From NCBI GenBank assembly GCA_000507305.1, contig DF240826.1, forward strand, positions 1 to 64,000: 64,000 nucleotides of DNA. Direction: 5' to 3'. This document shows, in pieces, positions 23,394-33,764 of this stretch. This stretch comes from Breviolum minutum Mf 1.05b.01. Its lineage: Eukaryota > Sar > Dinophyceae > Suessiales > Symbiodiniaceae. Numbering within the stretch: the stretch's first letter is position 1; every line of letters starts with the position of its first letter. The notes beneath the pieces are model-generated. The model was not told where the DNA came from. It saw only the letters and a program-made list of their open reading frames with translations, and did not search any database. Made by a program: the position numbers and the translations under genes.

Positions 23394-23465
23394 GACCGAC
23401 GCCATCCTGAGCTCAGACAAGAGCTGGCTATGATGGCTAGTGAATTGGGTCTCCAGGCCAAGTGA
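23394..23465 (+). CDS. terminal exon of unidentified gene
   Basis: The exon starts after CACTAAG|G and reads DRRHPELRQELAMMASELGL, then QAK and a TGA stop. A competing short frame from 23375 also ends in a stop. It probably marks the 3' end of the 19.95 kb gene, because a new exon cluster begins about 115 nt later. Confidence 0.5.
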   Translation, partial: DRRHPELRQELAMMASELGLQAK

Positions 23466-23580
23466 AGAGCTGAATGATGTTTTTTGAGGAAAATAGTTTG
23501 TGTACCGATCGCCGTCTCACCTGCGAATGGACCAATCATTCATATGATTTGCTAGATTTTTCGGGTGGATCCTTAGCAAG

Positions 23581-23707
23581 GCTTCGGGTGATTGCAGATG
23601 GGGCCATGCGCGGCAGGGATATCCCGTGTGCCTCATGAGTGACTTGCCAAAACCTTTAGCGAGCACCTCCCTGTTGCGACTGCCGGGGGGCCCGGGCGTC
23701 ATAGAAG
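23581..23707 (+). CDS. exon, start of a new unidentified cluster
   Basis: The exon starts after AGCAAG|G and reads ASGDCRWGHARQGYPVCLMS, then LPKPLASTSLLRLPGGPGVI. It ends near GAAG|GTTTCA. GC is high. The minus strand is also open here (a reading with CESCWSSVETFYDARAP lies just downstream). I prefer + because of the AG|G and GT signals and the direction of all firm genes. Confidence 0.45.
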
Positions 23708-23788
23708 GTTTCAACCGAGCTCCAGCATGACTCGCAGCTCAGGCGTTCGCATTCAATTCCTGGTGCCACAGATCCACATAACCCAGAG

Positions 23789-23840
23789 GCACTGGAAGAT
23801 GCTATATGCTCATTGCAGAATCTAGGTCTCAGGCCTTCGG
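23789..23840 (+). CDS. candidate exon
   Basis: The exon starts after CCAGAG|G and ends TCGG|GTAACT. It reads ALEDAICSLQNLGLRPS. If the donor is not used, a TGA follows at 23846. Confidence 0.4.
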
Positions 23841-24868
23841 GTAACTGAATTGAGCAAACTAGAGTAACCTTTGCTTTTGAGCTGACATTGATATTCACAG
23901 TGTATCACTGCGTCGACCTTTTGTAAATTTTCTGCCAGGGAGAGGAACTGCATTTTCGAAGCCCTGCAGAAGTACTGCCACCAGAGGCGCAGCAATCATG
24001 AACATTCATGTGTTCGACACCATGAATTAGCAGGTTAATACATAGAAGGATAGTGCAAGAAGGAACAAAAGAATGCAAGAGAGCTCATGCCCTATGCAAT
24101 GATTGTCCAACCCCAACCTAAGATTGAGAAAGCTACAAATGCCCATGATCCCCAGTTTCTTAGGTGCAAGCTGACCCCGAAGCTGACCCCCGAGAAGCAT
24201 CTAACAAAATCGTACGAAACAATGACTTACCATAAAACGATGTCTATCGATTTCGCTAAGCAACTAAGATCTTCAAGCATGTGCAGCAAGTTGAATCATA
24301 TTGAATCGGCTGAAATGGTTTGGTTCAACAACTTTCAACCGTTTAACCATGGGCCTGGCAGATCAACTTTGATCCAAAGCCCACGGATTCTCGTATCGTT
24401 GACCCCGTGAAGCGCATGCGACGCGAGGCAGGCGGGAAAGTTTGGTGTATCAAATTCAAGATGTGTTGGATGAGAATATTTGATGTTAACATTTGATTTT
24501 GTTTGGATATGTTTCAAATATTTTGTTAGTTTGGGACACGTTTGATCATGTTTTCCATGTCTTCCTTATTTGATTGGTGTGTAATCCAGTGTTGTGATCA
24601 CTATGGGATCTCGCTGCCACAAGATCCAAGGCACTTTGGTCACTGAGTGTGCCACCATTACCTCCAACACATGCGGCCCAGTCCTTGGGAAGAGTTTTTA
24701 CTTCAGAACCGTGGTGATGAAAGGGCAGTAAGGTGCAGCCATTCTTTGACTGTTTGACTAGTTGTATTTTTTCCCAATCAAGATCAATCAAATCTGGTCT
24801 CATTCCGAAGATGAAAACAACGCACCAATTTTTGTGCACTGCAACATCCCGAGCCCGACAGCTTCAAG

Positions 24869-24910
24869 GTCACAGCAGCGGCCAACACCGGCCAGCGAGT
24901 TTCCAGCGAG
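24869..24910 (+). CDS. exon of unidentified gene
   Basis: The exon starts after TTCAAG|G and ends at a GC donor (GAG|GCATTG). It reads VTAAANTGQRVSSE. The frame is open on both sides and the exon is phase-matched to 25102. Confidence 0.45.
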
Positions 24911-25101
24911 GCATTGAAGGCATGGAAGAATCCAAGTGAAACTTTGACTTTGTTTGGGACATGGTGCCAGACCATTGCGACATCACCGCCATATCATTGG
25001 CATATCATCACCATGGTGTTGACATATTAATATCTATGCATTTTGGAGACATCTTTGGGCCTTATCACTGAAGCTTTGGGATACTTTCGAGCTGCCGGAA
25101 G

Positions 25102-25140
25102 GATCTATCAAAGCGGGCGCAGCAAGAGCTTCCACAGCAA
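25102..25140 (+). CDS. exon of unidentified gene
   Basis: The exon starts after CGGAAG|G and ends CAA|GTACTG. It reads DLSKRAQQELPQQ, a helical segment in phase 0 at both ends. Confidence 0.45.
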
Positions 25141-25653
25141 GTACTGGACAGGACATGAAGTTGACAGCTTTGTTGTGGAAGTTTTCGGACAAAGGGCAAG
25201 TCTGACTCTCAATCACTATGAATGGTGAACGGACCTTTTGGATGATCCAGCAGGTACCAGTAAACTTGCGCGGAAACAACGTTCTGTCATATTTCTAACA
25301 TATGTTTTTGGTGAATGGTTGTTTGAACAAAAATGCAAACTCTGCAACCATGGTTCAAGATGTTCAACTCATCTCATCCTTTTTCTGTTCAGGTCGTTTC
25401 AAATCAACGCATCAACGTCTAATGATATCTCATGATATCGGCCATGGTATCCCATGGCAGGATCAGCTCTGAAGGCCCACCTTTGGATAGTCGAGGCTGG
25501 GAGAATTATGGAGAATCAGATCATGGCATCATGGGTTTTTGGTTGAAGAAGAGCATGATACATTGATTGATTTTTTTCGTATATCATTGGACATCCAAAG
25601 ATCCTGGAAAATGGAAAGAAGACACATTGATGAATTTGGGAATTGAGCGCCAG

Positions 25654-25680
25654 GCTGGACTGAAGTGCTTCACGCTTCAG
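25654..25680 (+). CDS. candidate micro-exon
   Basis: The block lies between GCCAG|G and CAG|GTGCAA and reads AGLKCFTLQ. It is supported only by splice signals. Confidence 0.25.
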
Positions 25681-26381
25681 GTGCAATGCTCACATGTAAA
25701 CAAATATAAAAATGTAAATAAAACGTATAAGATCCGTAAGGACTCCCACTCAGTCTCCAGGAAAGTACACTATCATTCGCTATCCCATGGCAAAAGTGTA
25801 ACTTTGTTCACAGATCATCGCTGTAACTGTTGTTTTGATGATTTGCTGATAAGTATTTCTCTTGGCCGTTAGCAAACATAATTGTAGCATCATGATTTGG
25901 GATATGACTTCTGTGGATTGCTCTGCTCTGCGTCGCACAATGTAGCTGCATCATGTTGCACCCTGCAATTTGGATGTCGAGGTGTCAATATCCGACACAT
26001 GTGGCGGGTAGCTGCTTTGGCCAGTCTGTTTGGCATGTTGTGTGGGTGGCTTTTCCAGTTGATGGAGATCTGCTGTTCTCTTTCAGATCGTGCAGCATGA
26101 GCATCACCAGAAGTATGAAGATATGTTAAATGTTGTATGTATTGAATATTGTGACTTTGAAAAGCGCTGAGAAGAAAGTGATGAGGAAGGGAATCATTGG
26201 ATGATTAGCCATTAGTACACAGAAAACTCTGTTGTTCCATTTATATACAGCTTTCCATTGGTGGTGGAATAGATTTTGAATGATATTGATACGAAGATTA
26301 ATGGAAAAGTAATGGGAAGGTAGGTTGGACCGAATCAGATTCAGTAGATTGGATAGATAGCCGGATAAGCCGAACTGCCAG

Positions 26382-26413
26382 GCTCCTCAGCAGCAGCTTC
26401 CTTGCAGCGGGAG
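26382..26413 (+). CDS. candidate exon
   Basis: The block lies between TGCCAG|G and GAG|GTGCGA, with higher GC than its flanks. It reads SSAAASLQRE in the chosen phase. Confidence 0.25.
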
Positions 26414-27337
26414 GTGCGAGAATCTTAGGGGGCCACTGATGACAATTTTGGCGTCTCAATGGGTCATTTGAACCGACCCAGTTCTCCTCAGAGTTAGACC
26501 ATGTTGATCATGTTGGACCTTTATCCGCAAATCTGGCTCAGAAAGGAAAATCTCATTCAAGGTGAAGGGGCAATGTTTCACGTTGCAAATGGTCATGTTG
26601 ACCAGACTTAGTCGCACTGCTGGTGACTACCCATCCCATTTCATCTTATGGTCTGTATTGATCCAGGTATGAGCTGTTCTGAGTCTCACAAGTCTCATGA
26701 AGAGTTAGTGCAAAAGAGATGCCGTTGTGCAGCATCTCAATCCAATTCAGCCCACATGTTCCTCCCTCTTTGCTTCATAACTGGTACTGCATCCCCATGT
26801 GCATGGCTGTCAACGATGAGCATGGCCAGTTGAGGTGTCTCAGAATGCATCACCGCGATCCACTGGAACATATTTGAATCTCCGAATGAGTTCACATATA
26901 TGTTTACTGTACATTCTGTTTACGCCCGCATGTTGATGTTGACACATTTGTTCCGTCAGATGCTCAACAATTGGACTGGTCTCCAACTGTATCACTTTGG
27001 GAATTTATGGATGCATGGAACGGAGATATCATTGGATGCCAGAAATCTTGATATACTTATGGCAGGTGATGCTAAAACACAGCGTGTCAAGGACCTGGGG
27101 CCGGGGACAATAGAGATGTGTTGTGATTTGAAGTGAAAAACCAGACAAAGGGCGAGTCCATGCGAAGGGCGAATGTTGAGCCCATGTTTGCTCGACAACC
27201 ACAACGATTTTTGTGAGCCAGCAAATCAACGTCATGAATCCAAGGTGATTTTTAGAGCTATTTTGAATTACCTGATCATTCAAGATTCTCAAATTCTCAC
27301 AGAAATCTTCATCAAATGATTTCATGGTCATTGCAAG

Positions 27338-27418
27338 GATCCTTTTCCAAGCTCCGACACCTTCATATGCTGCCGACTTGGATGAGTTGATATGGATCCC
27401 CCGGACGCGCGGAGTCAG
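27338..27418 (+). CDS. hydrolase exon 1 (first found)
   Basis: The exon starts after TTGCAAG|G and ends GTCAG|GTCCAC. It reads ILFQAPTPSYAADLDELIWI. ABHD17-type proteins begin with this 'FqpPxPsYs...eLiWip' segment before the fold. Confidence 0.85.
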
Positions 27419-30400
27419 GTCCACCTGGGGGTGGGAATTCTGAAGACGCAACTTCTCCCTGAAAGCAAGAAGATGTACTGTACTAAGAATCGTTCCTACA
27501 CGTTCATTATATATAATGTATACAGATGTGTATATAGTATATCTATATATACATGTATTTTATTTATAATTATATGTGTCTATATTTTATCATAATATTA
27601 TCATGTATTTTGAGTGAAAGAGTACGACAAATATACACAAATATCAAATACAGACTTGATAGAATGCCCAAGATTTAGGATTATTCCAATCCTTTCTCGT
27701 CACGTTGGAAAGGCATGCTTTCTTTTTGCAGCAAGTTTCACACAGACTTGGGAAGTTCAGTACCTCAATGTAAAGTCCTGGAAAGTAGTTCTGCAGGCAA
27801 GTGTAGTCATTTAATCATTTGGAGGATTTAACAGGGTAGCAGCAAGAAACTTGACGATCTAGGGATGTTTTGACTTATCATGTTCCATCACCACAGCAGA
27901 TCCCCCGGATCAGTCGCTGGGTCAACTGATCAGGAGTGGCACTTCTGAAAACCATGCTATCCCAGCAGTGCTAATGCAGTTGCTCAGCCACATTTCAGCA
28001 TGCATTTCCGATGTGACCACCTGAATCAGGTGGGTTTAATATGAAGAAATGCTATACATGCTGTGTGTGTGTGTGCCATGGATCATTTGCAGTGAGCAAT
28101 GAAGGCCTCCAAGAGATACTGATGATTTTCACTGCAGCAATGATCAGCAATGTACCGTTTATTGGAGCCACCAGGACGTTTATGGGGTTGGAATTTCATC
28201 TTGTTGTCGGCCCAGGGTGATAGCTTACCAGCCAAGGTCTCCACAAGCTAGATACATCATCATGTACTTCCACTGCAATGGAGTGGATTTGGGCATGTGC
28301 AAAGGTTTCTGCAATGTGCTGCGACGGCAGTTCCGAGTGCATGTGTGCCTTGACAAATAGCTGTGCCCTTGTTGTGAATGGTTCTGTGAACCAAAGGGCA
28401 GTTTTGAATATGGGCCATCATGAAATCAATACAAGTACAATACACATAATCATAGACAATCAGGAATCACAACGAACATCTAGACTCCAGGGGGTCTTTC
28501 AAATATGCTGCTGCGTGTTCGAACTCATCAGAAGAAAAGCAAAAAGTAACAGCAAAATCCATTCCCCGAAACAAAAAACATTTGCAAGGCTGGCAGTTGA
28601 ATATCCTGGTTATGGCTTGCACCATGGAACACCCACTCCTGAGTCGATCGAGGTGTCCGGGTCCGGGATACACAATCCACCCCTGGGCTTTCAATCATGG
28701 ATCATGGAGTCACGGAGTCTCAAACCGATCAATGAACGTGTATTTGATGTATTTGATGTTCATTGTAGCACTTACCTCACCTGTGATAGAGGGAGAACTA
28801 TGCAGGGTGGTTTCGAAGAGAATGATGTGTGAATGGTGTGATGCCTCTTAGATACTGCACGTTGAACGTTGACGACTGCAGAATGTTGTTTGGTGGCCAT
28901 TAGGGCTAAGATGCAAGCACTAAATTGGATCGATACCTGTGTATAGTGTATATATATATACGACAATGTTATATACATACATATGTAATATGTATATATA
29001 CATAATATATTTATTTACACATGACTAGTGGCTCCTGGCAATGCATCACCGCCACTTTGAATCAGTGAATCTTTCATTGCGCCCTCATTGTCCAGGTATA
29101 TGTTTTTTCGGAGTCAGTGCATTGATTTGTCATTGCCATGTTCTTCCTTTTGTTTTTCGCATCTTTGTTTGGAAATGCTGGAAAGCTGGCGAGGAAACGG
29201 CTCATTCGGCGATGGACTTCGTTTTGGATCACTTGCAGTGGCCAGTGGACCGGGTTTGACCCATGCTCCATTTCCCCATCCAAAAGTTGTATGATTGTTT
29301 GCAAAATGATTGCAACATGGTTTTCAAATGATTCTGCTACTGCTGCTCTTGTCCAGCTAGATGACACTAAGTCGCTGCATACAAATGATACTCGTCATCC
29401 CCATCATGCAGCCACGATCTATCGCAATAAATTGAAGTCAGAAATGGAAGTCTCATCTTGACAAAGGAACTGCGCATGAAAACTCTATCAATCCTATTCA
29501 ATCTTGATTCAGTTCAGATTTACCTATTGAGTGCTCCGAATGATCTATCATTGCTATGAAATTCAGCTAATCATCAGGGTCTCCAGGACTCGGTGATGAT
29601 ATTCGGTCGTTCGATTGGCACCGGACCAGCAATGGCCATTGCCTCTACTCCTGGTCTTGCAGGCCAACGTGTTGTGACTTCTTGCGTTTGAAACATGTGG
29701 AAAAATGTGGGATGTTGATTTTGAAGAGGTAAATGTGTGGTAAATTTGGTGTGCAGATGTTTGATGATTTTTGCTGAGGGGACTTGGTATCTTGAAACTT
29801 GCAACAAAGAAGTTTCAAGATTCTGATGCGCATCACAGAGAAAGGAATGCAAACAGAGTGGCAATCACCTTTGGCTTCCACTTTGCTCAGGCCTGATCTT
29901 GGTTTCACCGTTTCTCTCAGTTCAAGAACTGATTCGCGATGCTTTGCAGCAGATCATTCCCATGTGGTCTTGAAGCTTTGAAAAGGCAAACACGTTTTGA
30001 CGGTTCACATTGGCTGTTTCCGAAAATAGTGGTACTCCCAAATCATCCATTTTAATAGAGGTTTTCCATTATAAATCATCCATTTTGGGGGGTACCCCTA
30101 TTTTTGGAAACACCCACAGTGCCACATGACGCCATGTTTTGAATGAAACAACAATCGTGTCATAGATCCACCAGAAATTGCCAAGGACAGGATTGGCAGC
30201 CTGGCCGGCTTTTGCGAAGATTTCTTTGTTGCAAAGGAGCTTTTTTTGTTACAAAAAGTCCCACGTTTGGTTCATATGGACTTCCATATCAAAGGGATGC
30301 TGAACACTGTGCAACCCTCATTGTTGCGGATGTATCAAAGACGTTTTGTAAAATGATGTGTGGTAAATGTGACAATATACGTGTTCCGATGTTTGTTCTG

Positions 30401-31881
30401 ACATGAAGACTTCTACCAAAACAAGGTCATGCGCATTAATTATCTCACATTCTTCCTTGTGTTTGAATCATTTTTGAGACTTTCCGGAAAAACTTGCGAG
30501 GATGCTGCACCAAAGGTGAAATGCCCAACCTTCATCCTACATGGCCAAGCGGATGAGGCAAGGCCTTGGCAAGTCGGTTGTTATGTTGTGTAGAACTTAT
30601 GGGAACCCTTATGAACCTATACTTATTCAACATTCGTTCGTTACTCCGACACCAAATGCTCAGGTGGTGAGCAGCAACCATGGCAAGGCTTTGTACAAAA
30701 TGCTTGTGTCGAGAAAACTTCTCGTCATGCCAACAGATATGAAACTCGTCTTCTAGCAAAGAAGTGTCAGGTGTTGGGTGTCGTTTCACGGCAAGAACTG
30801 ACAAAGAACTGACAGTTCCATTTGGCTTGACACAATCAGTAGAGTGGAGCTGACTCAAGCAACAAGTTGCTATCCTGTGGAGTCTAGGTTTGACATTTGA
30901 CCCTCTATGAAATTTTACTCTCCCCCATTTCTTGTCGTGTCTCCCTGCCACAATCCATTGCTTTTCTTGTTTTTGTTTTTCCCCAAAGTAGGATGAAACA
31001 AATTCAAGATCCGAGAGAAACATTCAGATGTGAAAGCAAAAAGAGGCATCACTGGCATTACCTATGGTCGGGTATACCTGCATCATCATGTCTCCTATAT
31101 CCAGGTGGTACCCATATTATTTATGTTGTATGTATGAAATTTAAATGATATGAGGGACTTGGCAAAAATGATTACAGTAGAATCCACTTGCCACACAGAG
31201 CCGGGCGCCTTCTAAGGCGGCACAACAGCAGCTTGCTGAGCAATCTGTACCTTGGATGCAGAATAAATCGCGAAACATGGGACACTTAGGGAAATCGTTA
31301 ATAGTTAATGGTACCATCCAAGACGGGCAAAGAGTTTTACACTTGAAAAGATGCAAAGATTGGACAGTTCTCATTGCTCTCGAAGCCGCTGAGGCAGCAT
31401 TTCGTTCTGCCAATGCTACTTGATTATTTGATATGCGCAAGTGTTTTTCCTTTTTAGTTTTTTGTGATACAAGTCATTGTGATTTTGGTTGATTGACATT
31501 GATTTACTACATTTCGCAAACTGAGCGACCATACGCATACTTCAGGGGGTGTTTAACTGTCAACTTGGATGAAGTATACATGTTTGAAGCGCATCGCATC
31601 TTCTCCCATGAATAATAGGATCCCATCGAATGTGAATTGGACAAGATGTTTTGGGTTGCGGGTGAATTGAAATCATGCAAAAAGTGCTTGGTCATAGCAT
31701 AGGAATCATGCGCAATCGCCTTTCTCCACTGAAATATGATTGTGGGACACCAGTCGTCTTTGTAGACAGGTTTCACTTCTTTTCACTGCCAGAGACCTGC
31801 GAAAGAGACCTTCAGGCCTTCTCAATTGAAGGGTCTTTGTTTCATAGTTTCTGTGATGGGCGTGACAAGCCATCAAACTGA
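27338..31881 (+). CDS. alpha/beta hydrolase, ABHD17/ABHD13-like (gene span with introns)
   Basis: This is a multi-exon gene for a serine alpha/beta hydrolase. Joined exons run from the N-terminal 'FQ.P.PSY...ELIWIP' motif, through the oxyanion strand YFHCNG, the strand VEYPGYG and the nucleophile elbow GRSIGTG (Ser in exon 29587-29662), to the strand ILHGQADE with the catalytic Asp, and a late 'VMPTDM' segment where the catalytic His exon should follow. Family knowledge: ABHD17 proteins remove palmitate from membrane proteins such as Ras; ABHD13 and plant relatives share this fold and motif order. Eleven exons join in phase with a mixture of GT, GC and GA donors. The His-bearing exon between 30740 and 31770 was not securely found; 31046-31071, reading HHWHYLW, is a candidate. 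The gene may end at 31881 (TGA), or continue to the terminal exon 33364-33463. Substrate and localisation are not shown by the sequence. Confidence 0.85.
27934..27975 (+). CDS. hydrolase exon 2
   Basis: The exon starts after GATCAG|G, is phase-matched to 27418, and reads SGTSENHAIPAVL. 'IPA' is the usual strand before the oxyanion motif. The donor is GC (CTAAT|GCAGTT). Confidence 0.75.
28237..28338 (+). CDS. hydrolase exon 3: oxyanion-hole strand
   Basis: The exon starts after GCCAAG|G and reads SPQARYIIMYFHCNGVDLGM, then LRRQFRV. This is the 'ArYxixyFHGNaeDlg' motif. HG of the oxyanion hole is replaced by HC here. The GC donor (CGAGT|GCATGT) leaves two bases that complete a codon with 28589. 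Confidence 0.9.
28589..28652 (+). CDS. hydrolase exon 4: VEYPGYG strand
   Basis: The exon starts after TGCAAG|G and ends GAG|GTGTCC. It reads LAVEYPGYGLHHGTPTPESI, a near-textbook ABHD 'xxYpGYGxsxGxPse' segment. A longer ORF around it (28278-28832) is mostly intron read-through. Confidence 0.9.
29194..29253 (+). CDS. hydrolase exon 5
   Basis: The exon starts after GGCGAG|G and ends CGG|GTTTGA. It reads ETAHSAMDFVLDHLQWPVDR, the helix before the nucleophile strand ('d..aaxdxl...g...ri'). Confidence 0.85.
29587..29662 (+). CDS. hydrolase exon 6: nucleophile elbow
   Basis: The exon starts after CTCCAG|G and reads DSVMIFGRSIGTGPAMAIAS. The motif G-x-S-x-G is GRSIG, with Ser as the expected nucleophile. 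The donor is GC (GCAG|GCCAAC). Confidence 0.9.
29891..29966 (+). CDS. hydrolase exon 7
   Basis: The exon starts after GCTCAG|G and reads LILVSPFLSVQELIRDALQQ then IIPM. 'LvLxSPFxSvrex' is the usual strand and cap region. It ends ATGTG|GTCTTG. Confidence 0.9.
30011..30116. mobile_element. TIR element family B (MITE-like) inside a hydrolase intron
   Basis: The left arm TGGCTGTTTCCGAAAATAG and the reverse complement of the right end (TGGGTGTTTCCAAAAATAG) agree over nearly 30 bases. The interior contains AAATCATCCATTTT twice. It makes up about half of the short intron between exons 7 and 8. Confidence 0.7.
30191..30230 (+). CDS. hydrolase exon 8
   Basis: The exon starts after GGACAG|G, is phase-matched to 29966, and reads IGSLAGFCEDFFV. 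It is the helix before the catalytic Asp strand. The donor is GC (GTT|GCAAAG). Confidence 0.8.
30501..30557 (+). CDS. hydrolase exon 9: catalytic Asp strand
   Basis: The exon starts after TGCGAG|G and reads DAAPKVKCPTFILHGQADE. 'v.cPtlixHGxaDe' is the conserved strand and acidic residue. The donor is GC (GAG|GCAAGG). Confidence 0.9.
30664..30740 (+). CDS. hydrolase exon 10
   Basis: The exon starts after GCTCAG|G and reads VVSSNHGKALYKMLVSRKLL, then VMPTD. It matches 'vpfsHgkaLyexcpxxkxlv.p..m'. The donor is probably GA (GATAT|GAAACT). Confidence 0.9.
31770..31881 (+). CDS. hydrolase late or terminal exon
   Basis: The block follows GTAGACAG|G and reads FHFFSLPETCERDLQAFSIE and onwards to a TGA at 31879-31881. 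'xFfslP' is usual near the hydrolase C-terminus. An internal GT donor (TCTTT|GTTTCA) would link in phase to 33364. Confidence 0.55.
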
Positions 31882-33363
31882 GCGGATAGAATCTCATGCC
31901 AAATGAGTGTTTTTAGAGTTTGTGCTGGATTGTTGCTGATCTCTCTGTACATGCTGATCTCAGAAGTTATATTTCATCATATCATTTCAGACCTGTATTC
32001 GAATCCAAAGATAGAGGCTCGCAGACGATGTCTAGACAACATGTTAGATCAAAGCAACCGAGTCTTCAGACGTGAAATGTATTGAAATGTCGATATGATC
32101 ACAAGACCTTCACATCTCATTGCCACATCTCTTCTAACTCCACGGGAGTTAGGTGCCCTGCTGGTCTCATCACCGACGTCTTGCTGCGCAGAGAGCTTTG
32201 CATCCCAAAGTTCCCCGGATGCTGTGGCTCAGATGCAGTTGAGTAGAGCATCCAGTGGAGAATAGATTAGAACGGTCGTTTCATTGAGATGTTCATGATG
32301 TTGCATGATCAGCTTTGCTGGGGAGATTTGGAATCAGCTCTGGTGGGTTCCTGAGGCCAGAAGATGTGTCTGTCCCGGAAGAGGATTGCGGGGAAGCTGA
32401 CGCTTGTTTGCAGTGAGTCATGTATGTTGCCAGTCTTCTCATTGACAAGCGTGGTGACCTCGTGATATTTGATAGGATGGGTTCGAAACAAGAAAGTACT
32501 CAGTACTTGTTGATGTTTCAAACGTAAAGCGTTGCAAGCGTTTTTGGTTTGCTAGGTATGTTCTTGGTAAATTGATGTAAATTGTGTATGTCAGATTATG
32601 TTAAGATATCTACCGTCAATGGGCCGCACCATCAGGGTATTCATGTCATGCAAAACCCATTGTAGAGTATCTCAATATATTGAATGAATTTGAATGATGG
32701 ATGTGTTTTCTTATTATTGATAGATCTTCATCCTTTCTTCAAGGCATTCGTACATGCCTGAATGGAGTCCAGTGAAAATGAGACGACTCACAGATTATGA
32801 CATGTATGACTATCGGCAGAAGCTGGTCGGGTCAAAACATAGCTGAGCTAAGACACTGATTGCATTGTGCTTACAGGTAGAGTTGGAATCCCTCTCTTCA
32901 AAGACAACCTCAGAGCAGCTTGGTGTGAACCGTGTCAATGTGCTGCTGATAGCTCCATTTTGAGACTACTGACCCATTCTGATATCTTCTCATGTATGTC
33001 TATTATATATATATACCGTGTATATATATATATACACATTACACATTATGCAGTATTCAGATTATTATACGTCTCTGTACGTTGTCTCACATCACTTTCC
33101 TGTCAGTTCCCACATGCATTTAAACTGCTGCAAGGTCCTGTGGTCGCCAATTGGATTCTTTCACGCCAGTCTCATCCACACTTCAGTCATGGTTGGCATC
33201 TCAGATCGAAAGGTCAAAAGATGTTGAAAGATCCCATGACTGAAAACCTCAGGTTTCTCCTTTGTGATATATCCATGCTACCATGGTTCCTGGTGTTTAT
33301 TCTTGAAGTTGTTACCTGCTGGGAGCATTTCATCATCATTTTATCATGGTTCGATGTCCCAAG

Positions 33364-33463
33364 GGAAGCTAATCCTGACGCCCAGCAGCCGAACAAGTCG
33401 GTTCGTGTGCATTTCATCCGTCCCAGACTGGCGGATGATGAGGACTTCACTGCCAAAAACTAG
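33364..33463 (+). CDS. terminal exon, possibly of the hydrolase gene
   Basis: The exon starts after CCCAAG|G and reads EANPDAQQPNKSVRVHFIRP, then RLADDEDFTAKN and TAG. It ends 245 nt before the CAP-H start codon. It is phase-compatible with a shortened exon at 31770. Alternatively it is an early CAP-H exon that uses a GC donor (ACT|GCCAAA) before the stop. Confidence 0.45.
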
Positions 33464-33707
33464 AGGAATGTTGATGGTGATGAACCGCAGTCTAAAACAG
33501 CAGTCTTGGCGAAGGTGTAGGTCTAGGGCAATGCGAGGCAAAAACGAAAAGGTGGTAGGCTTTTGTTTAAGTGCGTGTTTGTGCTTTGTACGTCTTTGTG
33601 CAGTTTGTTCGCAACACATTCCATGGGCTGTTTGGCTTAGCGTAGCGGCGTAGCGAAGGCTGCAAATTTCCAAGGGCCACTGCGAGACACCGAGACCGCT
33701 GTGAGCC

Positions 33708-33764
33708 ATGTCGAGTATTGGATCCTCTTCACTGGGGGAGCTTTACTCCAAATGTGTGCAGCTT
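33708..33764 (+). CDS. NCAPH: CAP-H exon 1, proposed start
   Basis: The ATG at 33708 follows an in-frame TGA at 33702. It reads MSSIGSSSLGELYSKCVQL, matching the 'hysxcikL' helix of the kleisin N-domain. The donor is GC (CTT|GCCACT). Animal CAP-H has about 60 more N-terminal residues, so a further 5' exon is possible. Confidence 0.75.

Noticed and set aside
23656..23898. Minus-strand ORF containing CESCWSSVETFYDARAP
   Set aside because: It overlaps two + blocks with AG|G acceptors and donors, and opposes the direction of neighbouring genes. It is kept only as an alternative.
28278..28832. 184-codon + ORF treated as one gene
   Set aside because: Only the piece reading LAVEYPGYG... matches the hydrolase. 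The rest is intron read-through between exons 3 and 4, and exon 3 itself is in another frame.
32867..33463. 198-codon + ORF as a membrane protein
   Set aside because: Its middle is translated AT microsatellite and intron-like sequence (YIYRVYIYIHI). Only the last part after an AG|G acceptor looks coding.
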